DNA of 6,570 nt from Myxococcales bacterium (GTDB taxonomy: Bacteria > Myxococcota > Myxococcia > Myxococcales > Anaeromyxobacteraceae): positions 1-6,570 of the forward strand of contig JAJXSQ010000129.1 in NCBI GenBank assembly GCA_021784495.1. Reading direction: 5' to 3'. Numbering within the stretch: position 1 is the stretch's first letter; every line of letters starts with the position of its first letter. Under the pieces are notes generated by a model that did not search any database, was not told the origin of the DNA, and saw only the letters and a program-made list of their open reading frames with translations. Position numbers and translations under genes: made by a program. Positions 1-5,906 of this stretch are shown in pieces.

Positions 1-156
1 GAGCTGCGGCGCCTCCTGGCCGATCCGCGGCTGCGCGCCGTCCTCGAGCGCGCCGGGCTGGCCCCCGGCTCCGCCGGGGAGCCGGGGGAGGCGCTCCGCC
101 GGAGCCCCGAGCTCCGGGCCCTCCTCCGCGGCGAGCGCGCCCCGGACGACCCCTGA
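1..156 (+). CDS. C-terminal fragment of an unrecognised protein
   Basis: The frame is open from the first base and ends at a TGA at 154-156, giving 51 residues of a protein whose start lies before the window. The visible tail is rich in Arg, Leu, Ala, Glu and Pro and has no hydrophobic membrane segment. It contains two similar short helical units of the form L-x-x-[DS]-P-x-L-R-A-[VL]-L, at residues 5-15 and 32-42 of the fragment, joined by a Gly/Pro/Ser-rich linker (residues 21-30). Such units look like small amphipathic helices. I do not recognise the family and propose no function. Codon use (G or C at nearly every third position) matches the neighbouring genes, which supports real coding. 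The 45-nt gap to the next gene and the promoter-like sequence in it leave open whether the two are co-transcribed. Confidence 0.6.
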   Translation, partial: ELRRLLADPRLRAVLERAGLAPGSAGEPGEALRRSPELRALLRGERAPDDP

Positions 157-163
157 CGGCCCC

Positions 164-194
164 TTGCCGCCGGCGCGCCCGCCCGTGCTAGATA
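164..194 (+). promoter_or_regulatory. Possible promoter of the deoxyhypusine-synthase-like gene
   Basis: In the 45-nt gap there is a TTGCCG (164-169, four of six to the sigma70 -35 consensus) and, after 19 nt, a TAGATA (189-194). The TAGATA is preceded by TG plus one base at 186-188, as in an extended -10 element. It is one of the few AT-containing stretches in this GC-rich region. The spacing is longer than the ideal 17 nt, so the call rests mostly on the extended -10. A transcript would begin within a few bases of the ATG at 202. Confidence 0.3.
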
Positions 195-201
195 GGCGCC
201 C

Positions 202-1236
202 ATGCCGACCACCGACATGCCGCTCCTCGAGTTCGTCCTCGGGAACTTCAAGAACTTCAACGCCCGCGCGACCCGGGACGCGCTGATCGCCTACTGGCGG
301 CACGTCGAGGGGGGCGGAAAGATGTTCTGGGCCGTGGCCGGGGCCATGTCCTCGGCGCAGCTCGGCATCTCGCTCGCCCCGGCGATCCGCGCCGGGCTGA
401 TCCACGGCTTCTCGGTGACCGGGGCCAACCTCGAGGAGTCGCTCTTCCGGCTGGTGGCGCACGACGGGTACCGCGACTTCCCCGACTACCGCTACTTCAC
501 CAAGGAGGACGACACCCGGATCCTCGAGGCGCGGATGCGGCGGGTGACCGACACCAGCATCCCCGAGGACGAGGCGTTCCGGGCCGTCGAGCGCTTCCTG
601 GTCCCGACCTGGAAGGCGGCGACCGAGGCGGGGACCCGCCGCTTCTGGCACGAGTACTTCTACGAGCTGATCCAGGCGATCGGCCCCGAGCTCCACCAGG
701 GCGATCCCGAGGCCTGCTGGCTCCTCGCCGCGGCGCGGGCCGGCCTGCCCATCGTCGTCCCCGGCCACGAGGACTCCACCTTCGGGAACATCTTCGCGTC
801 GCACGTGAAGACCGGGGAGTGCAGCGCGTCGATCGTGAAGTCGGGCATCGAGTACATGGCCGCCTTCTACGACCAGTACCGCGAGCTCTCCGCCGGGCCC
901 GGCGTCGGCTTCTTCCAGGTCGGCGGCGGGATCGCCGGCGACTTCCCCATCTGCGTGGTGCCCTCCATCAAGTACGACCTGGGCGAGCCGGTGAAGCCCT
1001 GGGCCTACTTCTGCCAGATCTCGGACTCCACGACCTCCTACGGCTCCTACTCCGGGGCGACGCCGAACGAGAAGATCACCTGGGACAAGCTCACCAAGGA
1101 CACGCCGATGTTCGTCGTCGAGTCGGACGCGACCATCGTCGTCCCGCTCCTGCTCGGCGCGCTCCTCGAGTGCCGGCGGAACCCGGCGCGCGCCGACGCG
1201 CTGATCGCCGGCCTCTCCCCGGAGAGGAAGGCCTAG
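202..1236 (+). CDS. Deoxyhypusine synthase-like protein (DHS family; possible homospermidine synthase-type enzyme)
   Basis: The 344-residue product is close in length to eukaryotic deoxyhypusine synthase (human about 369) and has the family's Rossmann-like architecture. Recognisable blocks are the N-terminal FNAR segment (19-22), the Gly/Ser block AGAMSSAQLG (46-55), TGANLEES (73-80, counterpart of the eukaryotic TAGGVEED), PGHEDSTFGN (187-196), GGG (241-243), and the active-site block GSYSGATPNEKITWDK (281-296). Lys296 aligns with the lysine that forms the enzyme-imine intermediate (human Lys329), and Trp294, Glu290 and Ser284 also match. Family members use NAD to transfer an aminobutyl group from spermidine to a lysine of eIF5A or, in related enzymes, to an amine such as putrescine. 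Bacteria lack eIF5A, so a polyamine acceptor is the likelier guess. The Lys-His-His of the eukaryotic site is Gly-Asp-Phe here (246-248), so substrate is uncertain. ATG 202 fits the family N-terminus; there is no strong Shine-Dalgarno, and ATG 217 (Met6) is an alternative. The protein looks cytosolic. The gene converges on an Rrf2 regulator 12 nt away. Confidence 0.88.
   Translation: MPTTDMPLLEFVLGNFKNFNARATRDALIAYWRHVEGGGKMFWAVAGAMSSAQLGISLAPAIRAGLIHGFSVTGANLEESLFRLVAHDGYRDFPDYRYFTKEDDTRILEARMRRVTDTSIPEDEAFRAVERFLVPTWKAATEAGTRRFWHEYFYELIQAIGPELHQGDPEACWLLAAARAGLPIVVPGHEDSTFGNIFASHVKTGECSASIVKSGIEYMAAFYDQYRELSAGPGVGFFQVGGGIAGDFPICVVPSIKYDLGEPVKPWAYFCQISDSTTSYGSYSGATPNEKITWDKLTKDTPMFVVESDATIVVPLLLGALLECRRNPARADALIAGLSPERKA
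1212..1227. terminator. Possible hairpin at the convergent gene ends
   Basis: CCTCTC (1212-1217) and GAGAGG (1222-1227) form a 6-bp perfect inverted repeat with a 4-nt loop. It lies inside the last codons of the deoxyhypusine-synthase-like gene and about 21 nt past the stop of the opposing Rrf2 gene. No T-run follows on either strand, so intrinsic termination is only a possibility. The repeat could simply reflect the coding sequence. Confidence 0.2.
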
Positions 1237-1248
1237 CCGGCCGGGGCG

Positions 1249-1725
1249 CTAGGAGGGCCGGAGGCCCACCGGGATCGCGAGCTGGACGAGCCCCACCTGG
1301 CCGCCCGGGCTGGTCTTGAAGGCGAGGTCCGCCAGCTTCGACTGCCGGTAGACGTCGAGCATCCGCTCCTGCCCCTGCCGCCAGACCTCGACCATCGTGC
1401 AGGCGGGGGTGTGGCCGCAGGCGTCCTCGCCGTCGAGGCAGACGTTGAGCGCCACCGGCCCCTCGACCGCCTCGATCACGTCGAGGAAGCTGACCTCGGC
1501 GGGCGCGCGCGCCAGCGCGTAGCCGCCGTGCGGGCCGCGGGTCGACCGGACGAGCCCCTGGTCGACCAGCGTCTTCAGGATCTTGGCGAGGAAGTCCTCG
1601 GGGACGTCCATCTGCCGCGCGATCTCCCGGAAGGGGACCACCGCCTCGAGCGAGATCGAGGCGAGGTAGATCATCGCCCGCAGGCCGTAGTCGATCTTGC
1701 GGGAAATCCGGAGTACGTGCTGCAT
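1249..1725 (-). CDS. Rrf2-family transcriptional regulator with a three-cysteine cluster
   Basis: The 158-residue product has the standard Rrf2 length and layout. The N-terminal ISRKIDYGLRAMIYLA segment (7-22) is the family's first helix. A winged helix-turn-helix follows: IAR (35-37), PEDFLAKILKTLVDQGLV as recognition helix and support (42-59), and the glycine wing RGPHGGYAL (63-71). A long dimerisation helix begins at VSFLDVIEAVEGP (78-90). Cys96, Cys103 and Cys109 form CX6CX5C, close to the CX5CX5C of IscR and NsrR, which hold a 2Fe-2S or 4Fe-4S cluster, so redox, iron or NO sensing is plausible but inferred. IscR's fourth ligand, a His three residues after the last Cys, is not at that place (Val112); His105 lies between the second and third Cys. 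The start ATG (complement of 1723-1725) has a GGAGAGG ribosome-binding site at 1731-1737, five bases away. No Fe-S assembly genes are in view. Rrf2 regulators often repress their own gene, and a dyad lies just upstream. Identification as Rrf2 is secure; the target genes are unknown. Confidence 0.92.
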   Translation of the reverse strand: MQHVLRISRKIDYGLRAMIYLASISLEAVVPFREIARQMDVPEDFLAKILKTLVDQGLVRSTRGPHGGYALARAPAEVSFLDVIEAVEGPVALNVCLDGEDACGHTPACTMVEVWRQGQERMLDVYRQSKLADLAFKTSPGGQVGLVQLAIPVGLRPS

Positions 1726-1746
1726 TCACACCTCTCCGCCTGGCAT

Positions 1747-1770
1747 GCTCCCCGTCGCCAGCAAGGGAGC
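1747..1770. promoter_or_regulatory. Candidate operator dyad between the Rrf2 and PHP genes
   Basis: GCTCCC (1747-1752) and GGGAGC (1765-1770) are perfect 6-bp inverted half-sites with a 12-nt spacer, spanning 24 bp. This size suits a dimeric winged-helix protein. The dyad lies just downstream of a candidate minus-strand -10 element and would cover the expected start of the regulator's transcript. Autoregulation by the Rrf2 protein is inference; the half-sites are GC-only and could occur by chance in this composition. Confidence 0.25.
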
Positions 1771-1772
1771 GC

Positions 1773-1781
1773 ATCCTACCA
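1773..1781 (-). promoter_or_regulatory. Possible extended -10 promoter for the Rrf2 gene
   Basis: Read on the minus strand, positions 1781 to 1773 are TGGTAGGAT, that is TG-n-TAGGAT, matching the extended -10 form with four of six bases of TATAAT. No good -35 is visible 17 nt upstream, where the sequence is TGTCGG at 1801-1796. Transcription would start near 1766, giving a leader of about 40 nt that includes the GGAGAGG ribosome-binding site. Confidence 0.3.
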
Positions 1782-1786
1782 CGACC

Positions 1787-1792
1787 GAGGGA
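1787..1792 (+). promoter_or_regulatory. Ribosome-binding site deciding the PHP gene start
   Basis: GAGGGA lies eight bases before the ATG at 1801. It supports that start over the in-frame open sequence that runs further upstream to about 1411 and overlaps the Rrf2 gene on the other strand. Confidence 0.5.
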
Positions 1793-1800
1793 CGCCCGAC

Positions 1801-2631
1801 ATGGACGGCCGAGGTGCGATAGACCTCCACAGCCACTCGCTCGCCTCCGACGGCCAGTACCCGCCGGCGGAGGTCGCCCGCCTCGCCCGCGCCGCCGGGG
1901 TCGGGACCTGGGCGCTCTGCGATCACGACACCGTCGCCGGCCTCGGGGAGGCGGCGGCCGCGGCCGCGGCGCAGGGGTTGCGCCTCGTCCCCGGGATCGA
2001 GCTGTCGGCCTTCCTCGGCGCGCGGGAGATCCACCTGCTCGGCCACTTCGTGGATCCGAGCCACCCGGCGCTGGAGCGGTTCGAGGAGCTGCTCGCGGTC
2101 GAGCGGCGGCGGCGGATGGCGGTGATCCTGGAGCGGCTCGCCGCGCTCGGCGTCCCGGTGACCGCGGCGGCGGTGGAGCGCTTCAGCGGCGGGCGGACGA
2201 TCGGTCGGCCCCACGTCGCCCGGGCGGTGGTCGAGGCGGGCGGCGCGGCGTCGGTGAAGGAGGCGTTCGACCGCTACCTGGGGGAGGGGCGGCCGGCCTT
2301 CGTCCCGCGCTTCCGGCTGGAGGCGGCCGAGGCGGTGGCGCTGGTCCGCGGCGCCGGCGGGACGGCGACGGTCGCCCACCCGGCCCTGAGCGGCCTCGAC
2401 GAGGCCTCCCTGGCGCGGCTGGCCGGCGCGGGGGTCGACGGGCTCGAGGTGGACCACCCGGAGCAGCCGGCGCCCGAGCGGGCGCGGCTGCGCGCCGCCG
2501 CGGGGGCGCTGGGGCTGGTCGCCACCGCCGGCTCCGACTTCCACGGGCCGGCGGTCGCGCCGGACCGCCGGCTGGGGATGGTGTCGATGGGCGCCGACGC
2601 GCTCGCGGCGCTCGAGCGGCGGCGCCCCTGA
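1801..2631 (+). CDS. PHP-domain metal-dependent phosphoesterase (YciV/RNase AM-like)
   Basis: The 276-residue product carries every PHP motif expected for the YciV/TrpH-type branch: DLHSHSLASDG (8-18, ligands His10, His12, Asp17), CDHDT (40-44, with His42), GIELS (65-69, Glu67), EIHLLGH (76-82, His78), GRPHVA (135-140), AHP (192-194, His193) and GSDFHG (244-249, Asp246, His248). Characterised relatives are trinuclear-metal hydrolases that act on 3',5'-bisphosphonucleotides or trim RNA 5' ends (RNase AM in E. coli). Either activity is possible here; the sequence does not separate them. Length is close to the usual 280-290. There is no signal peptide or membrane segment, so it should be cytosolic. 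ATG 1801 is chosen because the first metal motif starts at residue 8, as in relatives, and a GAGGGA precedes it. An Ala-rich run (51-57) follows the CDHDT motif and is probably just helix. The gene is divergent from the Rrf2 regulator and convergent with nuoN. Confidence 0.9.
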   Translation: MDGRGAIDLHSHSLASDGQYPPAEVARLARAAGVGTWALCDHDTVAGLGEAAAAAAAQGLRLVPGIELSAFLGAREIHLLGHFVDPSHPALERFEELLAVERRRRMAVILERLAALGVPVTAAAVERFSGGRTIGRPHVARAVVEAGGAASVKEAFDRYLGEGRPAFVPRFRLEAAEAVALVRGAGGTATVAHPALSGLDEASLARLAGAGVDGLEVDHPEQPAPERARLRAAAGALGLVATAGSDFHGPAVAPDRRLGMVSMGADALAALERRRP

Positions 2632-2637
2632 GGGCCG

Positions 2638-2658
2638 GCGGCGCGGGGCCGGCGCCGC
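2638..2658. terminator. GC-rich hairpin between convergent PHP and nuoN genes
   Basis: GCGGCGC (2638-2644) and GCGCCGC (2652-2658) form a perfect 7-bp stem with a 7-nt loop. It fills most of the 27 nt between the stop of the PHP gene (2629-2631) and the stop of nuoN (2659-2661). Position favours a bidirectional terminator, but there is no T-tract on either strand, so it is not a classical intrinsic terminator. The gap also holds GGGCCGGCG twice (2632-2640 and 2646-2654). Confidence 0.35.
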
Positions 2659-4212
2659 TCAGCCGCGGAAGATCTGGAGCGAGGCGCCGGTCCAGTCGAC
2701 CATCGGGGTCCACCAGACGCCGAAGACGAGGATGGCGATCGCCGAGGCGCCGAGGAGCGCCTGGTAGAGCGCCGGCGGGGCGGGGACCGCCGCCGGCTCG
2801 CGCGCCGGCACGTCGATGAACATCGCCCGCACCACCCGCACGTAGTAGTAGAGCGAGATCGCGGTGTTGATCGCGCCGATCGCCGCGAGCCCGGCGTACC
2901 AGTTCCCGCCCGGCCCGCCGATCCGCGCGAAGACCGCGTAGAACAGGTACCACTTCCCGACGAAGCCGGCGAAGGGCGGCAGGCCGGTGAGCGAGAAGAG
3001 GAAGATCGCGAAGGCGGTGGCCGCGAGCGGGTGGCGCCGGCCGAGCCCCCGGTAGTCGAGGAGCGACTCGGAGCCGGTCGCCTCGGCGACCAGGATCACC
3101 GCGAGGAAGGCGCCGACGTTCATCACCAGGTAGACCAGCAGGTAGATCATGACGGCCTGGACGCCGAGGTCGCTGGCGGCCGAGAGCCCCATGAGCGTGT
3201 AGCCGGCGTGGGCGATCGAGGAGTAGGCCAGGAGCCGCTTCACGCTGGTCTGGGCGAGCGCGGTCAGGTTGCCGAGCGTCATCGTGATGGCCGCGATGAT
3301 CCCGATGATCGCCGGCCAGGGCAGGCCGCCGGCGGCGACCCCCAGGCCGGCGGCGACCGGCGAGGGGCCGGAGAGCGCGCCGTAGAAGAACCGGAGCGCC
3401 AGGGCGAACCCGGCCGCCTTCGGGCCGACCGACAGGAAGGCGGTGAAGGGCGTGGGCGCGCCCTCGTAGACGTCCGGGCACCACATGTGCCACGGGACCG
3501 CCGCGACCTTGTAGCCGATGCCGGCGGCGACGAGGATGAGCGCCACGACGAGGGTGAGCCGGGTCGCGGCGGCGGGGAGGCCGGTCGCCTGGAGGAGCTG
3601 GATCTGGCCGGCGAGCTCGTGGAAGCTGGTGGTCCGGAGCAGCCCGTAGAGGTAGCTCATGCCGAAGAGCATGAGGCCCGAGGCCACGCCGCCGTAGATG
3701 ACGTACTTCAGCGAGGCCTCGGCCGCCCGCCGGTCCCCCTTGCGGAAGCCGGAGAGGACGTAGCTGGTCATGGAGACCAGCTCGATCGCCAGGTAGGCCA
3801 TCAGCAGGTCGGTGGCGCTGGCCATGAGGAAGAGGCCGAGCACGATCGCCATGAGCAGGGCGTAGAACTCGCCGAGCCGGGCCGCCGGGAAGTCCTTCCC
3901 CGGCGCCGCGATGAGGACGGTGAGCGCCGCCGCCGCGAGGAAGAGCCACTTGAAGAAGGTCGCGAAGGCGTCGCTGGCGATCATCCCGTTGAAGAGGGCG
4001 CGGCTCCCGGCCGGCTGGGCGGCGAGGAGCCCGGCGGTGATCGCCAGCACCGCCAGGGCGCTGGCGGCGAGCCAGGTCCGGCGGGCGGCGTCGCGCTTCC
4101 AGCGGAGGTCGGCCACGAGCAGGGCCACGGTCCCGAAGGTCAGGGCCAGCTCCGGCCGGAAGTGGACGGCCGAGGCGAGGTTCGCGGAGACGAGGGGGAG
4201 GAGTTCCGTCAC
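2659..4212 (-). CDS. nuoN: NADH-quinone oxidoreductase subunit N (complex I)
   Basis: The 517-residue protein is one of the three antiporter-like proton-pumping subunits in the membrane arm of complex I and is predicted to be a 14-helix inner-membrane protein. Signature blocks are AYLAIELVSMTSYVLSGF (139-156), KYVIYGG (169-175), GYKVAAVPWHMWCPDVYEGAPT (233-254), LAYSSIAHAGY (328-338), YLVMNVGAF (361-369) and LTGLPPFAGFVGKWYLF (408-424). The charged residues of the proton path appear in place: Glu144 in TM5 (E. coli Glu133), Lys235 in TM7 (Lys217), Lys265 in TM8 (Lys247) and Lys420 in TM12 (Lys395, the lysine that sets NuoN apart from the Glu of NuoM). Length is slightly above the E. coli protein (about 485). 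Translation starts at a GTG (complement of 4210-4212) 18 nt after the nuoM stop, with a GGGAG upstream. It is the last nuo gene here; the next gene converges on it. No damage is seen. Confidence 0.96.
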   Translation of the reverse strand: MTELLPLVSANLASAVHFRPELALTFGTVALLVADLRWKRDAARRTWLAASALAVLAITAGLLAAQPAGSRALFNGMIASDAFATFFKWLFLAAAALTVLIAAPGKDFPAARLGEFYALLMAIVLGLFLMASATDLLMAYLAIELVSMTSYVLSGFRKGDRRAAEASLKYVIYGGVASGLMLFGMSYLYGLLRTTSFHELAGQIQLLQATGLPAAATRLTLVVALILVAAGIGYKVAAVPWHMWCPDVYEGAPTPFTAFLSVGPKAAGFALALRFFYGALSGPSPVAAGLGVAAGGLPWPAIIGIIAAITMTLGNLTALAQTSVKRLLAYSSIAHAGYTLMGLSAASDLGVQAVMIYLLVYLVMNVGAFLAVILVAEATGSESLLDYRGLGRRHPLAATAFAIFLFSLTGLPPFAGFVGKWYLFYAVFARIGGPGGNWYAGLAAIGAINTAISLYYYVRVVRAMFIDVPAREPAAVPAPPALYQALLGASAIAILVFGVWWTPMVDWTGASLQIFRG

Positions 4213-4218
4213 GGCTGG

Positions 4219-4223
4219 CTCCC
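4219..4223 (-). promoter_or_regulatory. Ribosome-binding site for the GTG start of nuoN
   Basis: On the minus strand a GGGAG lies six bases before the GTG start codon of nuoN, within the 18-nt gap after nuoM. It supports the unusual start; no in-frame ATG is available near the expected N-terminus. Confidence 0.55.
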
Positions 4224-4230
4224 GGGCCCG

Positions 4231-5886
4231 CTACAGCGGGCGGATGTTCTGCACCAGCGCGTGGAGGGTCCCGTTGATCGTCCCCAGGATCGCCTGCGGG
4301 TAGAAGCCCAGGACGATGGCGATGGCCGCGAGCGGGTAGAGGGTGATCCGCTCGCGCCAGACGAGGTCCGGGTAGTGGGCGTAGGTCTGGTTGAGCTTGC
4401 CGAGGAACATCCGGTGGATGGCCCACAGGTAGTAGGCCGCGGTGATGATCACGCTCGTCGCCGAGATCACGGTGTAGAGGGTGAAGACCGGGAAGGCGCC
4501 GGAGAAGACCAGGAACTCGGAGATGAAGCCGGCGAGCCCGGGGAGGCCGAGCGAGGCGAAGAAGGCGAGCCCCATGATCGCCGAGTACTCGGGGAGCGCC
4601 GAGGCGAGGCCGCCGAACCGCTCGATCTCGCGGTGGTGGGCCCGGTCGTAGATCACCCCGACGATGAGGAAGAGCATCGGGCTGATGATGCCGTGGGTGA
4701 AGAGGTTCAGCACCGCGCCCGAGATCCCCTGCGGGGTCATGGAGGCCATGCCGAGGAGGGAGAAGCCCATGTGCGAGACGGAGGAGTAGGCGATGAGCTT
4801 CTTCAGGTCCTTCTGGGCGAGGCAGACGAAGGCCGCGTAGACGATGTTGATCACCCCGAAGACCGCCATGGCGTTCGCCGCCCAGGCGGTGGCGTCGGGG
4901 AGCACCCCGTAGTTGAAGCGGAGGATGCCGTAGATCCCCATCTTGAGGAGCACGCCGGCGAGGATGACCGAGATCGGCGTGGGGGCCTCGACGTGCGCGT
5001 CGGGCAGCCAGGTGTGGAAGGGGAACATCGGGATCTTCACGGCGAAGCCGATGAAGAGCCCGACGAAGACGATCTTGGTGAAGGCGAAGCCCATGATCGG
5101 GGCGGCGCCGGCGAAGACCCCGGCGCGGCCCTGGCGGGCGAGCTCCACCAGGTTGAAGGTGTGGGCCGCGGACATGGTGCCGTCGGCGAGCAGCGCCGGC
5201 TGGCTGGTGTAGTAGAGGGCGATGATGGCCAGCAGCATCAGGACCGAGCCGGCCAGGGTGTAGAGGAAGAACTTGATCGCCGCGTACTCCTTCCGCGGGC
5301 CGCCCCAGACGCCGATGAGGAAGTACATCGGCAGGAGCATGACCTCCCAGAAGACGTAGAAGAGGAACATGTCCAGGGCGACGAAGGTGCCCATCATGCC
5401 GGTCTGGAGCAGGAGGAGCATCGCCATGTAGCCGGGCACCATCCGCACCGAGAAGTGCTTGGGGTGGGCCGGATCGTCGTGGCCGTCCTCGACCATCCCG
5501 GCCATCTCCGCCGCCTTCTTCCCGGTCCACCAGGGCATCGAGGCGATGGTGGCGATGAAGGAGACGAGGCCGGAGAGGAGCACCATCGAGATCGACAGGC
5601 CGTCGGCGCCGACGAAGTACTCGACGTTGAAGGCCCGGATCCAGACGGTGTGGGCGACGAGCTGCGCCCCGGGCACCGCCGGGTCGTAGAGCCGCCAGGC
5701 GGCGACGGCCGCCAGGAAGGAGACGCCGCTGGTGACCAGGGCGATCCAGCGGCTGGCGTCGTCGACGCCCTTCTTCCCCAGGCCGGCGGTGGCCCGGACG
5801 ATCATGAGGAGGACGATGAGCGCGGCGCCGGCGAGCGGCGCGAAGGTGGCCCAGGTGAGGACGTTGCCTTCGGTGAAGGGGGACAT
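4231..5886 (-). CDS. nuoM: NADH-quinone oxidoreductase subunit M (complex I)
   Basis: The 551-residue product is the central antiporter-like proton-pumping subunit of the complex I membrane arm, a polytopic inner-membrane protein. Clear family blocks are GADGLSISMVLLS (93-105), LDMFLFYVFWEVMLLPMYFLIGVWGG (171-196), KFFLYTLAGSVLML (205-218), KIPMFPFHTWLPDAHVEAPT (284-303), LKKLIAYSSVSHMGF (361-375), FTHGI (396-400) and GLPGLAGFISEFLV (447-460). Proton-path residues are present: Glu181 in TM5 (E. coli Glu144), Lys284 in TM7 (Lys234), Lys315 in TM8 (Lys265) and Glu457 in TM12 (Glu407). The protein is about 40 residues longer than E. coli NuoM, partly from a hydrophilic His/Asp-rich insertion at about residues 120-147. 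The ATG at 5886 is chosen because AAGGAG stands eight bases upstream and the N-terminus then enters the first helix; the frame stays open upstream to about 6198, but that part overlaps nuoL. It lies 20 nt after nuoL and 18 nt before nuoN, as expected for one operon. Confidence 0.97.
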   Translation of the reverse strand: MSPFTEGNVLTWATFAPLAGAALIVLLMIVRATAGLGKKGVDDASRWIALVTSGVSFLAAVAAWRLYDPAVPGAQLVAHTVWIRAFNVEYFVGADGLSISMVLLSGLVSFIATIASMPWWTGKKAAEMAGMVEDGHDDPAHPKHFSVRMVPGYMAMLLLLQTGMMGTFVALDMFLFYVFWEVMLLPMYFLIGVWGGPRKEYAAIKFFLYTLAGSVLMLLAIIALYYTSQPALLADGTMSAAHTFNLVELARQGRAGVFAGAAPIMGFAFTKIVFVGLFIGFAVKIPMFPFHTWLPDAHVEAPTPISVILAGVLLKMGIYGILRFNYGVLPDATAWAANAMAVFGVINIVYAAFVCLAQKDLKKLIAYSSVSHMGFSLLGMASMTPQGISGAVLNLFTHGIISPMLFLIVGVIYDRAHHREIERFGGLASALPEYSAIMGLAFFASLGLPGLAGFISEFLVFSGAFPVFTLYTVISATSVIITAAYYLWAIHRMFLGKLNQTYAHYPDLVWRERITLYPLAAIAIVLGFYPQAILGTINGTLHALVQNIRPL

Positions 5887-5894
5887 TCGGCAGG

Positions 5895-5900
5895 CTCCTT
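5895..5900 (-). promoter_or_regulatory. Ribosome-binding site deciding the nuoM start
   Basis: A consensus AAGGAG on the minus strand lies eight bases before the nuoM ATG, in the 20-nt gap after the nuoL stop. It settles the start, because the frame is open for about 104 further codons upstream, within nuoL. Confidence 0.75.
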
Positions 5901-5906
5901 GGAGGG

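Noticed and set aside
819..1319. A 166-codon plus-strand frame inside the deoxyhypusine-synthase-like gene
   Set aside because: It is Arg/Leu/Gly-rich out-of-frame shadow sequence of a gene whose own frame has clear family motifs.
1091..1774. A 227-codon minus-strand frame over the Rrf2 gene and the end of the deoxyhypusine-synthase-like gene
   Set aside because: It overlaps two well-identified genes in another frame and encodes Arg/Ala/Gly-rich low-complexity sequence.
1411..1800. An N-terminal extension of the PHP protein by 130 codons
   Set aside because: The extension is antisense to the Rrf2 gene, has shadow-like composition, and PHP relatives begin a few residues before the first metal motif, as with ATG 1801.
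2183..5530. A very long minus-strand open frame (about 1115 codons) overlapping nuoM, nuoN and the PHP gene
   Set aside because: Its translation is Arg/Pro/Gly/His-rich low-complexity sequence with no domain. It is the out-of-frame shadow of nuoM and nuoN, expected where stop codons are rare because of high GC.
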